Part shown: positions 1-9,393 of the stretch, one piece after another
How positions within the stretch are numbered: the stretch's first letter is position 1
How the letters are laid out: each line of letters starts with the position of its first letter
Source of the DNA: Clostridium_X cadaveris
GTDB taxonomy: Bacteria > Bacillota > Clostridia > Clostridiales > Clostridiaceae
Strand: one strand, 5' to 3'
DNA: 64,000 nucleotides
Assembly: GCF_039521325.1 (NCBI RefSeq)
Contig: NZ_BAAACD010000045.1
Program-made: the position numbers and the translations under genes
The notes under the pieces: generated by a model
The model's database searches: none
The model's input: only the letters and a program-made list of their open reading frames with translations
What the model was told of the DNA's origin: nothing

Positions 1-38
1 GAATCGCCAGAACCGGTATTTGCCGGAACTGGCGATTC
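1..38 (-). terminator. Hairpin at the end of the nucleoside ABC operon
   Basis: A 10-bp outer stem (1-10 with 29-38), a 2x2 internal loop and a 4-bp inner stem (13-16 with 23-26) follow the last permease gene on the minus strand. The window edge cuts off any U-tract, so terminator function is inferred from position. Confidence 0.6.
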
Positions 39-115
39 TTAATTATGGACTTATTTTACAGCCCCTTTAATTCAAGCTTTTAATTCAACAAAGCTCAAAA
101 TGTAAATTAAATTTA

Positions 116-1051
116 TTATCTTTCACCTTTTCTGTAAGGAACACCATCAGCTTCTGGAGCTTGAGTCTTACCAACAAATCCTGCTAAAACTAACATAGTT
201 AGTAGATAAGGGAATGCTGCATAAAATTCTTGCGGTATGCTCCAGCCAAAGCTTTGAGCTGCAAGCTGAAGACTTTCTGCAAATCCAAATAATAAACATG
301 CAAATAATGCATTCTTTGGCTTCCAGTTACCAAAGATCATAGCAGCTAGTGCTATAAATCCTCTACCACTTATCATACCTTCTCTGAAGTAGTTTAATAC
401 TCCGATAGATAAAGAAGCTCCTCCTATACCGGCTAATACTCCTGAAAGTAATACTGCTATATAACGGATTTTGTATACATTAATTCCTAATGTATCTGCT
501 GCCTTTGGATGTTCTCCAACAGCTTTTATTCTAAGTCCAAATGCTGTCTTATTTAATATATAAGAAGCTAATATTACAAGTGCTATTGCTATCCATACAA
601 ACCAGTTTAAGTCTCCTATTATAGGTCCTATAACAGGTATATTTGAGAAAAATTCTCTTGGATATGGAAGTGTAGCTACTGCGCTTGATTGAGATGGATT
701 ACCAAAAACTTTAAATAACATATATCCAATGATTGCTGGTGCAAAAACGTTGATTCCTGTACCTGATACAACCTGTTCTGCTTGAAGATGTATACTTAAA
801 TAAGCATGTATTGCCGCAAATATCATACCACCTACTGCTGCAAATACTAATCCCATCCATGGATTTCCTGTAATATAAGAACCTAAAACAGCAAAGAAAG
901 CTCCTGCTACCATGATACCTTCTAATGCTATATTTACAACTCCTGATTTTTCAGAGAAAATTCCGCCTAATGCTCCAAATATAAGAGGAGTGGAATATCT
1001 AAGAGTGGCTGCAATAATCCCTATTATAGTTACATATAATGAGCTATCCAT
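116..1051 (-). CDS. Nucleoside ABC transporter permease (second permease)
   Basis: The 311-residue, strongly hydrophobic protein belongs to the BPD_transp_2 type of inner-membrane permeases found in BMP/ribose-type importers. The conserved stretch around 'GEHPKAADTLGIN' is the cytoplasmic loop that contacts the ATPase. It is the last gene of a four-gene operon and overlaps the preceding permease by 8 nt, which suggests translational coupling. With the paired permease it should form the membrane channel for purine or other nucleosides. Substrate is inferred from the BMP-family lipoprotein upstream. Gene names in the family vary (nupQ, yufQ-like), so no symbol is given. Confidence 0.9.
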   Translation of the reverse strand: MDSSLYVTIIGIIAATLRYSTPLIFGALGGIFSEKSGVVNIALEGIMVAGAFFAVLGSYITGNPWMGLVFAAVGGMIFAAIHAYLSIHLQAEQVVSGTGINVFAPAIIGYMLFKVFGNPSQSSAVATLPYPREFFSNIPVIGPIIGDLNWFVWIAIALVILASYILNKTAFGLRIKAVGEHPKAADTLGINVYKIRYIAVLLSGVLAGIGGASLSIGVLNYFREGMISGRGFIALAAMIFGNWKPKNALFACLLFGFAESLQLAAQSFGWSIPQEFYAAFPYLLTMLVLAGFVGKTQAPEADGVPYRKGER

Positions 1052-2126
1052 TTACAACTGCCCCCTTCTTCTTTTTCTTCTCTCCTACTAGCTTAAACAC
1101 ATATTGTCCTGCTATGAAAAGTATAACCATACCTTGAATGATGTATGATATCTGCTTTGGTATTCCATTCAGCATCATTGTACCAGAACTTAGGTTTAAT
1201 GACCCGAATAATAAAGCTGATAATATTACACCAAATGGGTTACTGTTAGCAACAAGAGCTACAGCTATACCATCCATTCCTAGATTAGTAAATCCAAATA
1301 ATTGCATTGACATATGCTGAACTCCAGCTACGTGAAGTGCTCCACCAAGCCCTGCAATTGCACCTGATATCGCCATTGCTAGTATTATATTCTTCTTTAT
1401 GCTTATTCCACCATATTCTGCCGCACTAGGATTAGTTCCAACTGCTCTCAATTCATAACCTACATTTGTCTTCCAAAGTAAAATGTAAACTAAAATAACA
1501 AATATTAATGCTACAAAAATAGCTGTATTTAATCTATATTGGGGTCCTAAGAATCTTGTAAGTTCTGCACTGCTTTGAATTGCTTCTGTACTAGCACTAC
1601 CTTCTTTATGGAATATTCCCATTGTGAAGTAGTTTGATAAGTACATTGCTATAAAGTTCATCATTATTGTATTAACAACTTCATTTGTTCCAAGCTTTGC
1701 CTTTAAATATCCTGGTATTCCAGCCCATATAGCTCCACCAATCATACCACCTAAAGCTATAATTAATATGTGAAGAGGCTTTGGTATTCCAGGTATAAGC
1801 CCTACTAAAGAGGCAACAAGCATTCCTATTATAAACTGTCCTTCAACACCTATATTGAATAATCCAGTTTTAAATGCTACTGAATGAGCAAGACCTGTGA
1901 ATATAAGTGGTGTTGTGAAAACTAGTGCTTCTGCAAATTGAGCAGGACTTCCTAAACTTCCTTTCCATATAGAACTAAATAAAACTCCTGCTGCTTTAAA
2001 GAATCCTAAATTTTTTCCCCACATAACAAAAAATATGGATATAAATAATCCAAGTAATATGGAAACCAAGGATATCATGAATTTTCCAAATACTTCTGAG
2101 GATTTTCTATCTTTCATTTTAAGCAT
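1044..2126 (-). CDS. Nucleoside ABC transporter permease (first permease)
   Basis: The 360-residue multi-span membrane protein has the coupling-loop motif around 'AVGTNPSAAEYGGI', characteristic of BPD_transp_2 permeases (nupP/yufP-like). Its start overlaps the end of the ATPase gene (2119-2126) and its end overlaps the next permease, so the three genes are tightly coupled. The C-terminus is lysine-rich (KKKKKK), consistent with a cytoplasmic end. It is expected to pair with the downstream permease as a heterodimeric channel. Function is from family and context; substrate is inferred. Confidence 0.9.
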   Translation of the reverse strand: MLKMKDRKSSEVFGKFMISLVSILLGLFISIFFVMWGKNLGFFKAAGVLFSSIWKGSLGSPAQFAEALVFTTPLIFTGLAHSVAFKTGLFNIGVEGQFIIGMLVASLVGLIPGIPKPLHILIIALGGMIGGAIWAGIPGYLKAKLGTNEVVNTIMMNFIAMYLSNYFTMGIFHKEGSASTEAIQSSAELTRFLGPQYRLNTAIFVALIFVILVYILLWKTNVGYELRAVGTNPSAAEYGGISIKKNIILAMAISGAIAGLGGALHVAGVQHMSMQLFGFTNLGMDGIAVALVANSNPFGVILSALLFGSLNLSSGTMMLNGIPKQISYIIQGMVILFIAGQYVFKLVGEKKKKKGAVVNG

Positions 2127-3660
2127 TTTTATTACCTCCTTGGTTCTCCTTTTTTAAGCTTCCTCCAGCCATAAGTATACCAAGCTTTTGTTCAGTAGCT
2201 TCTTTTCTATCTAGTATATCTACTATTTCTCCATCATATATTACGGCAATTCTATCTGCTAAAGCTAAAACTTCATCAAGTTCTAGAGAAATAAGAAGTA
2301 CAGCTCTTCCATTATTTCTTTCATCAACAAGCCTCTTATGGATATATTCTATAGCTCCAACATCAAGACCTCTAGTTGGTTGTGCAGCAATTAAAAGTTC
2401 TGGATTCTTTTCAACTTCTCTTGCTATTACCATCTTCTGTTGATTTCCTCCTGATAATGCAACTGCGTTAACATCTTCATTTGGAGTTCTTACATCATAA
2501 TCTTTTATAAGTTTTTTAGCATGTTCTCTTATAGCACCATAATCCAGCATTAAACCTTTTGAAAATGGCTTTTTATAGTGAAGTCCTAGTATAGAATTTT
2601 CAAGTAATGAAAATCCTAATATAAGTCCTCTCTTATGACGGTCTTCTGCTATGTGTCCAAGTCCAGCTTCTATAGCTTCTCTTGGAGACTTGCCAACAAT
2701 TTCATTTCCATTAAGAATTATCGAACCTTTTTCAGGCTTTCTAAGACAAGAAATTCCTTCTATAAGCTCAGTTTGACCATTACCATCAACCCCAGCTATA
2801 GCTAAAATTTCTCCTCTTCTAACTTCTAGATTAACGCCTTTTACTGCTGGAATATTACGGTTGTCTAAAATGTGTAGATCTTTTATTTTAAGTACAGGGT
2901 CTCCTACTTTAGTGTCAGCTTTATCTACAACCAAATTTACTTTTCTTCCTACCATAGCTTCAGCAAGTGCATCTATGTTAGTTTCTTTAGTTTTTATAGT
3001 TTCAATTACTTTTCCACGTCTTACTATAGTTACTCTGTCACTCATACTCATAACTTCTTTAAGTTTATGAGTTATAAGTATTATTGACTTACCTTCTTTT
3101 ACTAGGTTTCTTAATATAACACCTAATTCTATTATTTCTTGAGGAGTTAAAACTGCAGTAGGTTCATCTAATATTAGTATTTCTGCTCCTCTGTATAATG
3201 CCTTTAATATTTCAACTTTTTGTTGTTGTCCAACTGTCATGTTCTCAATTATATCTTTAGGATTTATGTTAAAGCCATACTTTTTAGACAATTCTTCTGT
3301 ATCTTTTATAGCTTTCTTTATATCTATATTTAAACCTTTTTTGGGTTCGTTTCCTAAAATCATATTTTGAGCAACTGTAAAATTATGCACAAGCATGAAG
3401 TGCTGATGTACCATCCCTACCCCTAAAGCTATTGCTTCCTTAGGGCTTTTCATATTTGCAAGCTTTCCATTTATATAAATTTCTCCGCTTTCTTGTTGGT
3501 AAAGACCATATAGCACGTTCATAAGCGTTGTCTTACCTGCTCCATTCTCACCAAGGAGCACATGAATTTCTCCTTTTTCTAAATCAAAATTCACATTGTC
3601 ATTTGCAATAACTCCTGGGAAAATCTTTGTTATACCTCTCATCTCAACAACTTTTTCCAT
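2119..3660 (-). CDS. Nucleoside ABC transporter ATP-binding protein (double NBD)
   Basis: The 513-residue protein has two tandem ATPase domains, as in RbsA/NupO-type importers. The first has a canonical Walker A (GENGAGKT, residues 37-44), a VGQQQK signature and a LILDEPTA Walker B. The second has the degenerate P-loop GVDGNGQT and an SGGNQQK signature with 'AAQPTRGLD' in place of the usual Walker B context, typical of this subfamily. It powers the two permeases encoded just downstream. It is separated from the lipoprotein gene by a hairpin-containing spacer, which may give the binding protein a higher expression level. Confidence 0.93.
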   Translation of the reverse strand: MEKVVEMRGITKIFPGVIANDNVNFDLEKGEIHVLLGENGAGKTTLMNVLYGLYQQESGEIYINGKLANMKSPKEAIALGVGMVHQHFMLVHNFTVAQNMILGNEPKKGLNIDIKKAIKDTEELSKKYGFNINPKDIIENMTVGQQQKVEILKALYRGAEILILDEPTAVLTPQEIIELGVILRNLVKEGKSIILITHKLKEVMSMSDRVTIVRRGKVIETIKTKETNIDALAEAMVGRKVNLVVDKADTKVGDPVLKIKDLHILDNRNIPAVKGVNLEVRRGEILAIAGVDGNGQTELIEGISCLRKPEKGSIILNGNEIVGKSPREAIEAGLGHIAEDRHKRGLILGFSLLENSILGLHYKKPFSKGLMLDYGAIREHAKKLIKDYDVRTPNEDVNAVALSGGNQQKMVIAREVEKNPELLIAAQPTRGLDVGAIEYIHKRLVDERNNGRAVLLISLELDEVLALADRIAVIYDGEIVDILDRKEATEQKLGILMAGGSLKKENQGGNKNA

Positions 3661-3687
3661 AGATTTTCTCCTCCTATAGGTTAAATA

Positions 3688-3712
3688 AGGCTAGATGAAA
3701 CTCATCTAGCCT
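3688..3712 (-). terminator. Intercistronic hairpin between lipoprotein and ATPase genes
   Basis: Perfect 11-bp inverted repeat (3688-3698 with 3702-3712) with a 3-nt loop, lying between the lipoprotein stop and the ATPase ribosome binding site. The minus-strand tail (TTATTT) is a weak U-tract. This suggests partial termination or 3'-end protection, a common way of over-producing the binding protein. Confidence 0.6.
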
Positions 3713-3725
3713 ATTTGAAATGCTT

Positions 3726-4838
3726 TTACTTTATTTCTGGAGCCTTATAGTTTACTAGTTCTGCACGTGTTGCAGGTACTGTTATCTTTCCATCTTTAAT
3801 TTGTTGTTCTGCATTTTGTGAAAGCTTCATTAAATCATCAGTAACTACTGCTAGGCGAGTTGGAGATATTCCAACAGCTCCTTCTTTAAGTCCTAAAGTT
3901 TCTGTCTTTCCACCAGTGAATTTATCATCTTGAAGTTCTTTAACAACTCTCTTAACAGCTACGTCAACCTTTTTCTCCATAGAGAATAAGATTACATCTG
4001 CAAAAGGCTTTCCACCTTCAGTCTTAGCTTGGTCTGAGTCAACCCCTATAGCATACTTTGGAGCATCAGCAGTTGTAAGTTCCTTAACAGCCTTAAATAC
4101 TCCTAATCCAGCACCACCAGCTGCATGATAAACTATATCAGCGCCTTCGTTTATTAACATCTTAGCTGCTTCATATCCTTTTCCTGCATCATCAAAAGAT
4201 GCTACGTACTTAACCATTTGTCCTGGAGTCTTGTCATCCTTAGGCATTAAAAGCTTTCCAGCTTCTGGGTTAACTGATGAAACACCAGCTACAAATCCAG
4301 CTTCAAATCTTTGAATAACATCTCCATCTACTCCACCAACAAATCCTATTTTGTTAGTCTTTGTAAGCTTACCAGCTAAAACACCAGCAAGGAATGAGCC
4401 TTCATGCTCTTTGAATAATACTGATAGTACATTATCTACTTTAACTTCAGCATCTATCATTAAAAATTTCTTGTCAGCTTTTTGAGTAGCTATGTTCTTC
4501 ATTGAATCTGCCATCATGAATCCAGCTCCAACTGTTAAATCTGCTGCTCCTGACATTGTTTGAAGATTTGGAAGGTAAGCATCTTGTTGCTTAGATTCTA
4601 TTGAAGGTATTTGTTCAATTCCTAATTCAGTAACTGCTTCGCTTATACCTCTATTAGCGCTCTCGTTGAAAGAACCGTCATGAACTCCTCCTTGGTCTGT
4701 AACTAAACCTACTTTTAATTTAGCTTTGCCATCATCTTTTTTTCCTGCATCACTACTGCTATCTGATCCGCAACCAGCAAATAAAGTTGCTACAACAGAA
4801 AATGCAGCTATGGCTGCCACAAGTCTTTTTCTTTTCAT
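3726..4838 (-). CDS. BMP-family nucleoside-binding lipoprotein
   Basis: The chosen ATG has a GGAGGTAG ribosome binding site 5-6 nt upstream; the in-frame extension to 4907 lacks one. The 370-residue product starts with KRKR, a hydrophobic core and an LFAGC lipobox, with Cys23 as the lipidated residue. The mature part has the PnrA/Med fold features of the BMP family: a 'GLVTDQGGVHDGSFNE' N-terminal strand, 'KIGFVGG', 'YHAAGGAGLGVF' and 'AIGVDSDQ'. Family members bind purine nucleosides outside the membrane. It is the first gene of the ABC importer operon. Confidence 0.92.
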   Translation of the reverse strand: MKRKRLVAAIAAFSVVATLFAGCGSDSSSDAGKKDDGKAKLKVGLVTDQGGVHDGSFNESANRGISEAVTELGIEQIPSIESKQQDAYLPNLQTMSGAADLTVGAGFMMADSMKNIATQKADKKFLMIDAEVKVDNVLSVLFKEHEGSFLAGVLAGKLTKTNKIGFVGGVDGDVIQRFEAGFVAGVSSVNPEAGKLLMPKDDKTPGQMVKYVASFDDAGKGYEAAKMLINEGADIVYHAAGGAGLGVFKAVKELTTADAPKYAIGVDSDQAKTEGGKPFADVILFSMEKKVDVAVKRVVKELQDDKFTGGKTETLGLKEGAVGISPTRLAVVTDDLMKLSQNAEQQIKDGKITVPATRAELVNYKAPEIK

Positions 4839-4907
4839 AAGACTACCTCCTAAAAATTTTAAATACTTAAAATAAAAGTTTATTATATAATCATTGAAAA
4901 TAGACAT

Positions 4908-5166
4908 AACAAAAACTATTTTTCAATAATCATTTACAACGTTTTCTTGAGATTATAAAAAAAAATAAAAAATCTAAAGTAGCACTTAGCCTTCTCTATG
5001 TAATTTTAAAGTAAATTTATAAAAATCACTATATTTCCACAATTTTTTTTGATAACTTACTATAAATAACAATTTGATTATATCAATAAACCCCTCAATT
5101 GTGAATAGCCTTTTTACAAAATAAAAAAAAAGTTTATCGCAAATTAATATAATTTTTGATATGGAT
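4908..5166 (-). other. AT-rich leader region upstream of the nucleoside importer
   Basis: No gene is seen here. On the minus strand a short hairpin (4974-4989, six pairs with one bulge) is followed by a long run of U (about 4957-4972), which looks like an intrinsic terminator inside the leader of the lipoprotein gene or a second terminator for the grd operon. A possible promoter near 4885-4915 (TTGTTA, 17 nt, TATATA on the minus strand) lies downstream of it. I could not match the region to a purine riboswitch. Confidence 0.4.
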
Positions 5167-5205
5167 AATCGACTTTAAAGCGGTTTTAAGGCCTTAAAGT
5201 CGATT
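5167..5205 (-). terminator. Hairpin at the end of the glycine reductase operon
   Basis: Perfect 12-bp inverted repeat (5167-5178 with 5194-5205) 7 nt after the grdD stop codon. The minus-strand tail is not U-rich, so it may be a processing or stability hairpin, with termination completed at the U-tract hairpin near 4957-4989. Confidence 0.6.
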
Positions 5206-5211
5206 AAAATC

Positions 5212-6375
5212 TTACTTATATCCAGCTTTTTTTAATACTTCTACAGCAGCGTCGCTTTCATCTTCTCCTACTAAAACGATTGGTCCTGTACATCCCATTC
5301 CACTTTCTGAATATATGCCTGCTTTCCATAAAGCTCTGCATGCATCATCAAGTTCTAGTATATCGATTCCTGCTATAGCATAAGTTACTACTTTCTTAGG
5401 AGGCATCTTTATTTCTTCGTCGCTCTCCTCTTTCTTTTTCTCTTTAGTGTTCTTAGCTATTATTTCTTTTAATCCTGCTTTATTAGCTTTTTCAAATTCA
5501 TTTTTTGCAATAGTTAAGACATTGTTTTCTGCACATTTAGCACAATATCTAAGTGCTTCACATATAAGTGGAGCTCCTGATGCTCTTGAAACTATATTTA
5601 CAAGCTTATCGTAATTTTCTCCTATTCCAGGACCATAGCCTGCTCCAATAGTTTCATAATTTCCACCTGTTGTGAAAGATGCAAATACCTTTATAAGAAG
5701 ATTTCCTGTAAGGGAGTCACAAATCATAACATCTGGAGTTCCTGCAAGAAGGTCATTTCCTCTCATTACAACTCCACCATCAGCTCTTAAGGAATCACTG
5801 AATTCTATTTCATATCCGCCTTCTTTAAGTTCTGTTAAGATTTTTTCTACTTTTCTTGCACCTTCTATATTTAATATCCCTATTTTAGGTTTCTTTATTC
5901 CTATAGCTTTTGCTGCTGCTATCCCAGAAATTGCATTTATAGTCATTCCTTCTACTCTGTTAGTAGAAGTTGTTCCTGTAGTTGTTGCAAGAATCATATC
6001 TTTTCCTTTTCCTGGTGTTACAACTTTTCCTACTGTGGAAACTCCTATTGGAAAGTCAAAATGTTGAGTTACACATCCATTTAGGTATCCGCTTTCTAAA
6101 AGCTCAACCATTTTTTTATGACCATCTTCTGGAGTTTCAACTATAACTTGTTCTAATTCAGATTCAACCTTTGAACCTATTAAAACTATGTCAAAATCTC
6201 CATACTTTTCTTTTGCCATTTCTGCAGCGTGAACCATTTCGCATACCCCATGCTCAGATCCTAATGTTGTAAGTCCTATTTTAACCTTTGATTTAAATGA
6301 ACCAGATTTTATTCCATCTGATATTTCATTAAATACTTCTGAAATCATTTCTTTTACTTTATTATTTTGTTCCAT
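5212..6375 (-). CDS. grdD: Glycine reductase complex component C, subunit GrdD
   Basis: The 387-residue protein is the component C subunit that releases acetyl phosphate from the carboxymethyl/acetyl-thioester chain of glycine reductase. It has a PlsX/phosphotransacetylase-like fold signature (for example 'MILATTTGTTSTNRVEG' and 'MRGNDLLAGTPDVMICDSLTGN') and a C-terminal 'SGMGCTGPIV' with Cys362, the position of the essential Cys in the family. It is last in the grd operon, directly after grdC, with an AAGGAG ribosome binding site. A lysine/glutamate-rich linker (around residues 305-320) precedes the C-terminal segment. Confidence 0.95.
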   Translation of the reverse strand: MEQNNKVKEMISEVFNEISDGIKSGSFKSKVKIGLTTLGSEHGVCEMVHAAEMAKEKYGDFDIVLIGSKVESELEQVIVETPEDGHKKMVELLESGYLNGCVTQHFDFPIGVSTVGKVVTPGKGKDMILATTTGTTSTNRVEGMTINAISGIAAAKAIGIKKPKIGILNIEGARKVEKILTELKEGGYEIEFSDSLRADGGVVMRGNDLLAGTPDVMICDSLTGNLLIKVFASFTTGGNYETIGAGYGPGIGENYDKLVNIVSRASGAPLICEALRYCAKCAENNVLTIAKNEFEKANKAGLKEIIAKNTKEKKKEESDEEIKMPPKKVVTYAIAGIDILELDDACRALWKAGIYSESGMGCTGPIVLVGEDESDAAVEVLKKAGYK

Positions 6376-6389
6376 TTATATCACGCTCC

Positions 6390-7925
6390 TTAATTGTTCA
6401 TTAAGTAAGCTGCAAAATCTTTCATGGCATCTGCAACCATTGACTTTACTTCTTCTTTAGAAACTCCAGCATCGCTTCCCATGTCTCCGCTGTTCTTTTC
6501 TACAACTATAGAAACCCCATCAAATAAATTTGTCATTCTTCCTAGGAATAAACTTCCTTTTCCTATTATCATAAAGTTATCCATATCACCATTTAAGATA
6601 CTATCTCTTCCATGTCCTATTACTGGAACTCCTGAAGGTATGTGTCCTTGAGTTGGTGCAAATCCTGGATATCCATGATCTTTAACAAAATTCATTAACT
6701 CTTTTCTTTCCAATTGTCCCTTCTTAACTGCTAGAGCTCCTATCATCTTATAGTTTTGAGTTGGAACATCTCCTGCTCCTGCTGGTTCAGTTATATCTGG
6801 TGTTTGCATTTCTGGAGCAAACTTATTTATATCTGTAATCTTAAGTCCTGCTTTTTCTAATGGTTCAAGAACTAATGCTTCTAATACAGCCTGTGGTGAA
6901 GCACCATGTCCTATAGTATGTCTTCCTGCTACGTCAGTTCTTATTATTGGATTTACTCCATCATTTTCACTTATAAGTACTGCAAATCCTCCTAAACAGT
7001 CTTCTAAAGCTGGAAGGTTCTTTTCTACGTGACTCTTACCATTCATACCAAGTTTTGCAGTACATCCTCCTGCAACAACTACTACATTTTTGTAAATTCC
7101 TGATTTTACAAGTGCTGCAGCATTTATTAATGAGTGAGATGGTCCTGCACAGAATCCTCTCATATCTATTCCTGAAGCATTCTTAAGTCCTACTACTTCA
7201 CCAACAGATTTAGCTAAATTTCCGCCACCTCTTTGATTCATATCTCCAATTGCTTCTTCTGAGCATTCGATTATATATTCAACATCATCTGGATTTATAT
7301 CGTTGTCTTTGAATAAATTCATAAGAGCAACTACTCCTGATGCCTTTGTTGATAAATTTTCTAAAAGTACGTGAGCAGAAAGATTCTTATCATACTCATG
7401 AGCTCTCTTTACACATCCTACAAGTTCATCATTTTGATATAAACCTACAGCTACATGATTGTCTACTAAAGCTTGAATCTCTGATTGCTCTACGCCTTCT
7501 TTTATATCCTGAACTTTATCTTTTAATAGTGGATGCTTTGATAATTCTTCTTTAACGCTTTCTGTGAAAGCTTTTTCTAAAAGTACTAAGTCGAAAGTAT
7601 CTGCAAGTTTCATAACACCATAAAATTCTTTTTGTGGCATTATTTCACCAAACTTACCAAATCTATTTGCCCCTTCAACATTTTCATTGTGCCAAGGTCT
7701 TTTTCTTAAGTTTAACTCTTCTGGAGTCATATTCCCTATATATGTTTGGTTTGGAGCGTAAGCAACAACATCCTCAAAACTTCTTATATGTTTTGGTAAT
7801 TCCTTTAAATATTCTGAGTCCTTGTTTGCTTCTAATTCTACTGTTTGAGTTGTACCATCATGTAGAACCATATCTGGTGTATTAACTAAAATATAACTTG
7901 CCTTTTTAATTACTGGAAAATCCAT
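6390..7925 (-). CDS. grdC: Glycine reductase complex component C, subunit GrdC
   Basis: The 511-residue protein has a beta-ketoacyl synthase III-like (thiolase fold) core, seen in 'MRGFCAGPSHSLINAAALV' with the candidate active-site Cys and 'APEMQTPDITEPAGAGDVPTQNYKMIGA'. With GrdD it takes the Se-carboxymethyl group from GrdA and generates acetyl phosphate. A 14-bp hairpin separates it from grdB, so grdCD may be transcribed at a lower level than the upstream genes. The start has an AAGGAGG ribosome binding site. Confidence 0.95.
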   Translation of the reverse strand: MDFPVIKKASYILVNTPDMVLHDGTTQTVELEANKDSEYLKELPKHIRSFEDVVAYAPNQTYIGNMTPEELNLRKRPWHNENVEGANRFGKFGEIMPQKEFYGVMKLADTFDLVLLEKAFTESVKEELSKHPLLKDKVQDIKEGVEQSEIQALVDNHVAVGLYQNDELVGCVKRAHEYDKNLSAHVLLENLSTKASGVVALMNLFKDNDINPDDVEYIIECSEEAIGDMNQRGGGNLAKSVGEVVGLKNASGIDMRGFCAGPSHSLINAAALVKSGIYKNVVVVAGGCTAKLGMNGKSHVEKNLPALEDCLGGFAVLISENDGVNPIIRTDVAGRHTIGHGASPQAVLEALVLEPLEKAGLKITDINKFAPEMQTPDITEPAGAGDVPTQNYKMIGALAVKKGQLERKELMNFVKDHGYPGFAPTQGHIPSGVPVIGHGRDSILNGDMDNFMIIGKGSLFLGRMTNLFDGVSIVVEKNSGDMGSDAGVSKEEVKSMVADAMKDFAAYLMNN

Positions 7926-8016
7926 TGTTATACCTCCTTAAATTTCAAATAGATATAAGTCAAAAGATGATAATTAACCTTTCACTTTTGTCTACTTTCT
8001 TAATACTCTTATTAGA

Positions 8017-8047
8017 ATATAAGGGGACAAGTGTTGTCCCCTTATAT
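8017..8047 (-). terminator. Strong hairpin between grdB and grdC
   Basis: A 14-bp perfect inverted repeat (8017-8030 with 8034-8047) has a 3-nt loop and lies just after the grdB stop. The following minus-strand bases (TCTAAT) are only weakly U-rich, so partial termination or mRNA processing within the operon is more likely than a full stop. Confidence 0.65.
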
Positions 8048-8052
8048 ATATA

Positions 8053-9360
8053 TTATTTGTCTTCAAATACAGTTTGAGTTTCTACTTCAGTTTCAAGAGC
8101 TCTTAAAGCTTTTTCAACTAACTTGTATCTTAATTCATATTCATCCTCTTGGCTTAATGCTGGGTTTCCAAGTGGGTGAGGAATAGCTATTGTTGGTACT
8201 ATTCTATTTGCTCCAACTGTTAATGATATTGGAACTACTGTACACATATGAACTACTGGTAGAACTCTTTCTATTTCTTTAACTAACGTTGCACCGCAAC
8301 GAGTACAAGTTCCTCATGTAGAAGTTAAGATAACTGCTTGAACCCCATCAGCAACTAGCTTTTGAGCTATTTCTGCTCCAAACTTCTTAGATGAAGCAAC
8401 AGCTGTTCCATTACCAACTGTAGTATAGAACTTGTTGTGTAAAGAACCTATCTTTCCTTCTTTCTCCATTTGTCTTAAAACGTCAACAGGTAATACTCTG
8501 TCTGAGTCGTCATTTGCATAAGTTGGGTCGTATCCACCGTGAGCTGTTTCATAAGTATCTGCTGTTAAATCAACAACTCCTTCGATACAATATTCACCAT
8601 ACTTTGATGCATTTGAAGATTCTATGTGATCTGGATTTCCCTTTGGAACTATTCCACCAGATGTAACTAAAGCAACTTTAACCTTTGTTATATCCTTAAC
8701 TGCTGGCTGAGGATCAACTCTATCGAATACTGGCATCTTAAACTCAGTAACAAATTCCTCGCCTTTAAGCTTCTTAGCTAGCATATTAACCGCTCTCTTA
8801 GAACCTCTTTCAGTAGCAAAATAATTCTTTCTTATTCCTCTTTCTATATATCCTTCTTCAGCTGGTGAAAGAATTTCTTGACCCTTAACTAACTTTACAG
8901 CAAGTTTAGCTATCTTAGGAAGAGCATCTCTCATACCTACCGCACTGTTTCTAGTTTCAACTATATAAACAGCCTTCTTATACATATCAGCACCTGGGTT
9001 TTCTGGATACATAGCTGTTAATACAGGGATGTTTAACTTTGCTTGAACTTCTTCAGCTATAGTTCCACAAGCAACACCGTATCTACCAGCATTGAATGCA
9101 GGTCCTGCTATAAATAAGTCTGGATTATAAGACTTAACCATTTCTATAATCTCAGCCTTAGCTTCATCTATGTTTTCATTGAAATATGAGTCTCCACATA
9201 TAACTGTAGCAACTATCTCAATATCTTCCTTTTTTAGTAATCCATTTAGGCCCATTCCTGGTCCTACAACGCCTTCTCTAACTTCTGGTTTTATATCAGC
9301 TTTTTCTTCTCCACCGATTCCAGCATAAAATTGATTTATATAATGCACTACTCTAATCAA
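8053..9360 (-). CDS. grdB: Glycine reductase component B gamma subunit, selenoprotein GrdB
   Basis: The reading frame is interrupted by a single TGA at 8314-8316, read here as selenocysteine (Sec349) in the motif T-S-T-U-G-T-C-T-R-C. The frame continues to a TAA at 8053, giving 435 residues, close to the usual ~436 of GrdB. The TTG at 9360 is preferred because GGGGG lies 8 nt upstream and it gives the family N-terminus 'MIRVVHYINQFYAGIGGEEKAD'. The upstream TTG at 9387 has no ribosome binding site. GrdB carries substrate specificity for glycine in protein B, with the pyruvoyl subunit from grdE. A candidate SECIS hairpin follows the TGA. Confidence 0.95.
8287..8301 (-). promoter_or_regulatory. 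Candidate bacterial SECIS hairpin of grdB
   Basis: A perfect 6-bp stem (minus strand CGTTGC/GCAACG) with loop GGT begins 12 nt after the Sec TGA. A G at the first loop position and this close placement match the known features of SelB-binding bacterial SECIS elements, although the three-base loop is small. Confidence 0.6.
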
Positions 9361-9393
9361 GGATATTTCCCCCTTTCTGGAGTTCAAATTTTA

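Noticed and set aside
4908..5166. Purine riboswitch upstream of the nucleoside importer
   Set aside because: The conserved core sequence of the class was not found on the minus strand.
5672..6067. 131-codon plus-strand frame opposite grdD
   Set aside because: Shadow of a clear grdD gene; no translation signal.
8314..8316. Premature stop or frameshift in grdB
   Set aside because: Single TGA in the exact family Sec context, intact frame on both sides and a hairpin just downstream; read as selenocysteine.
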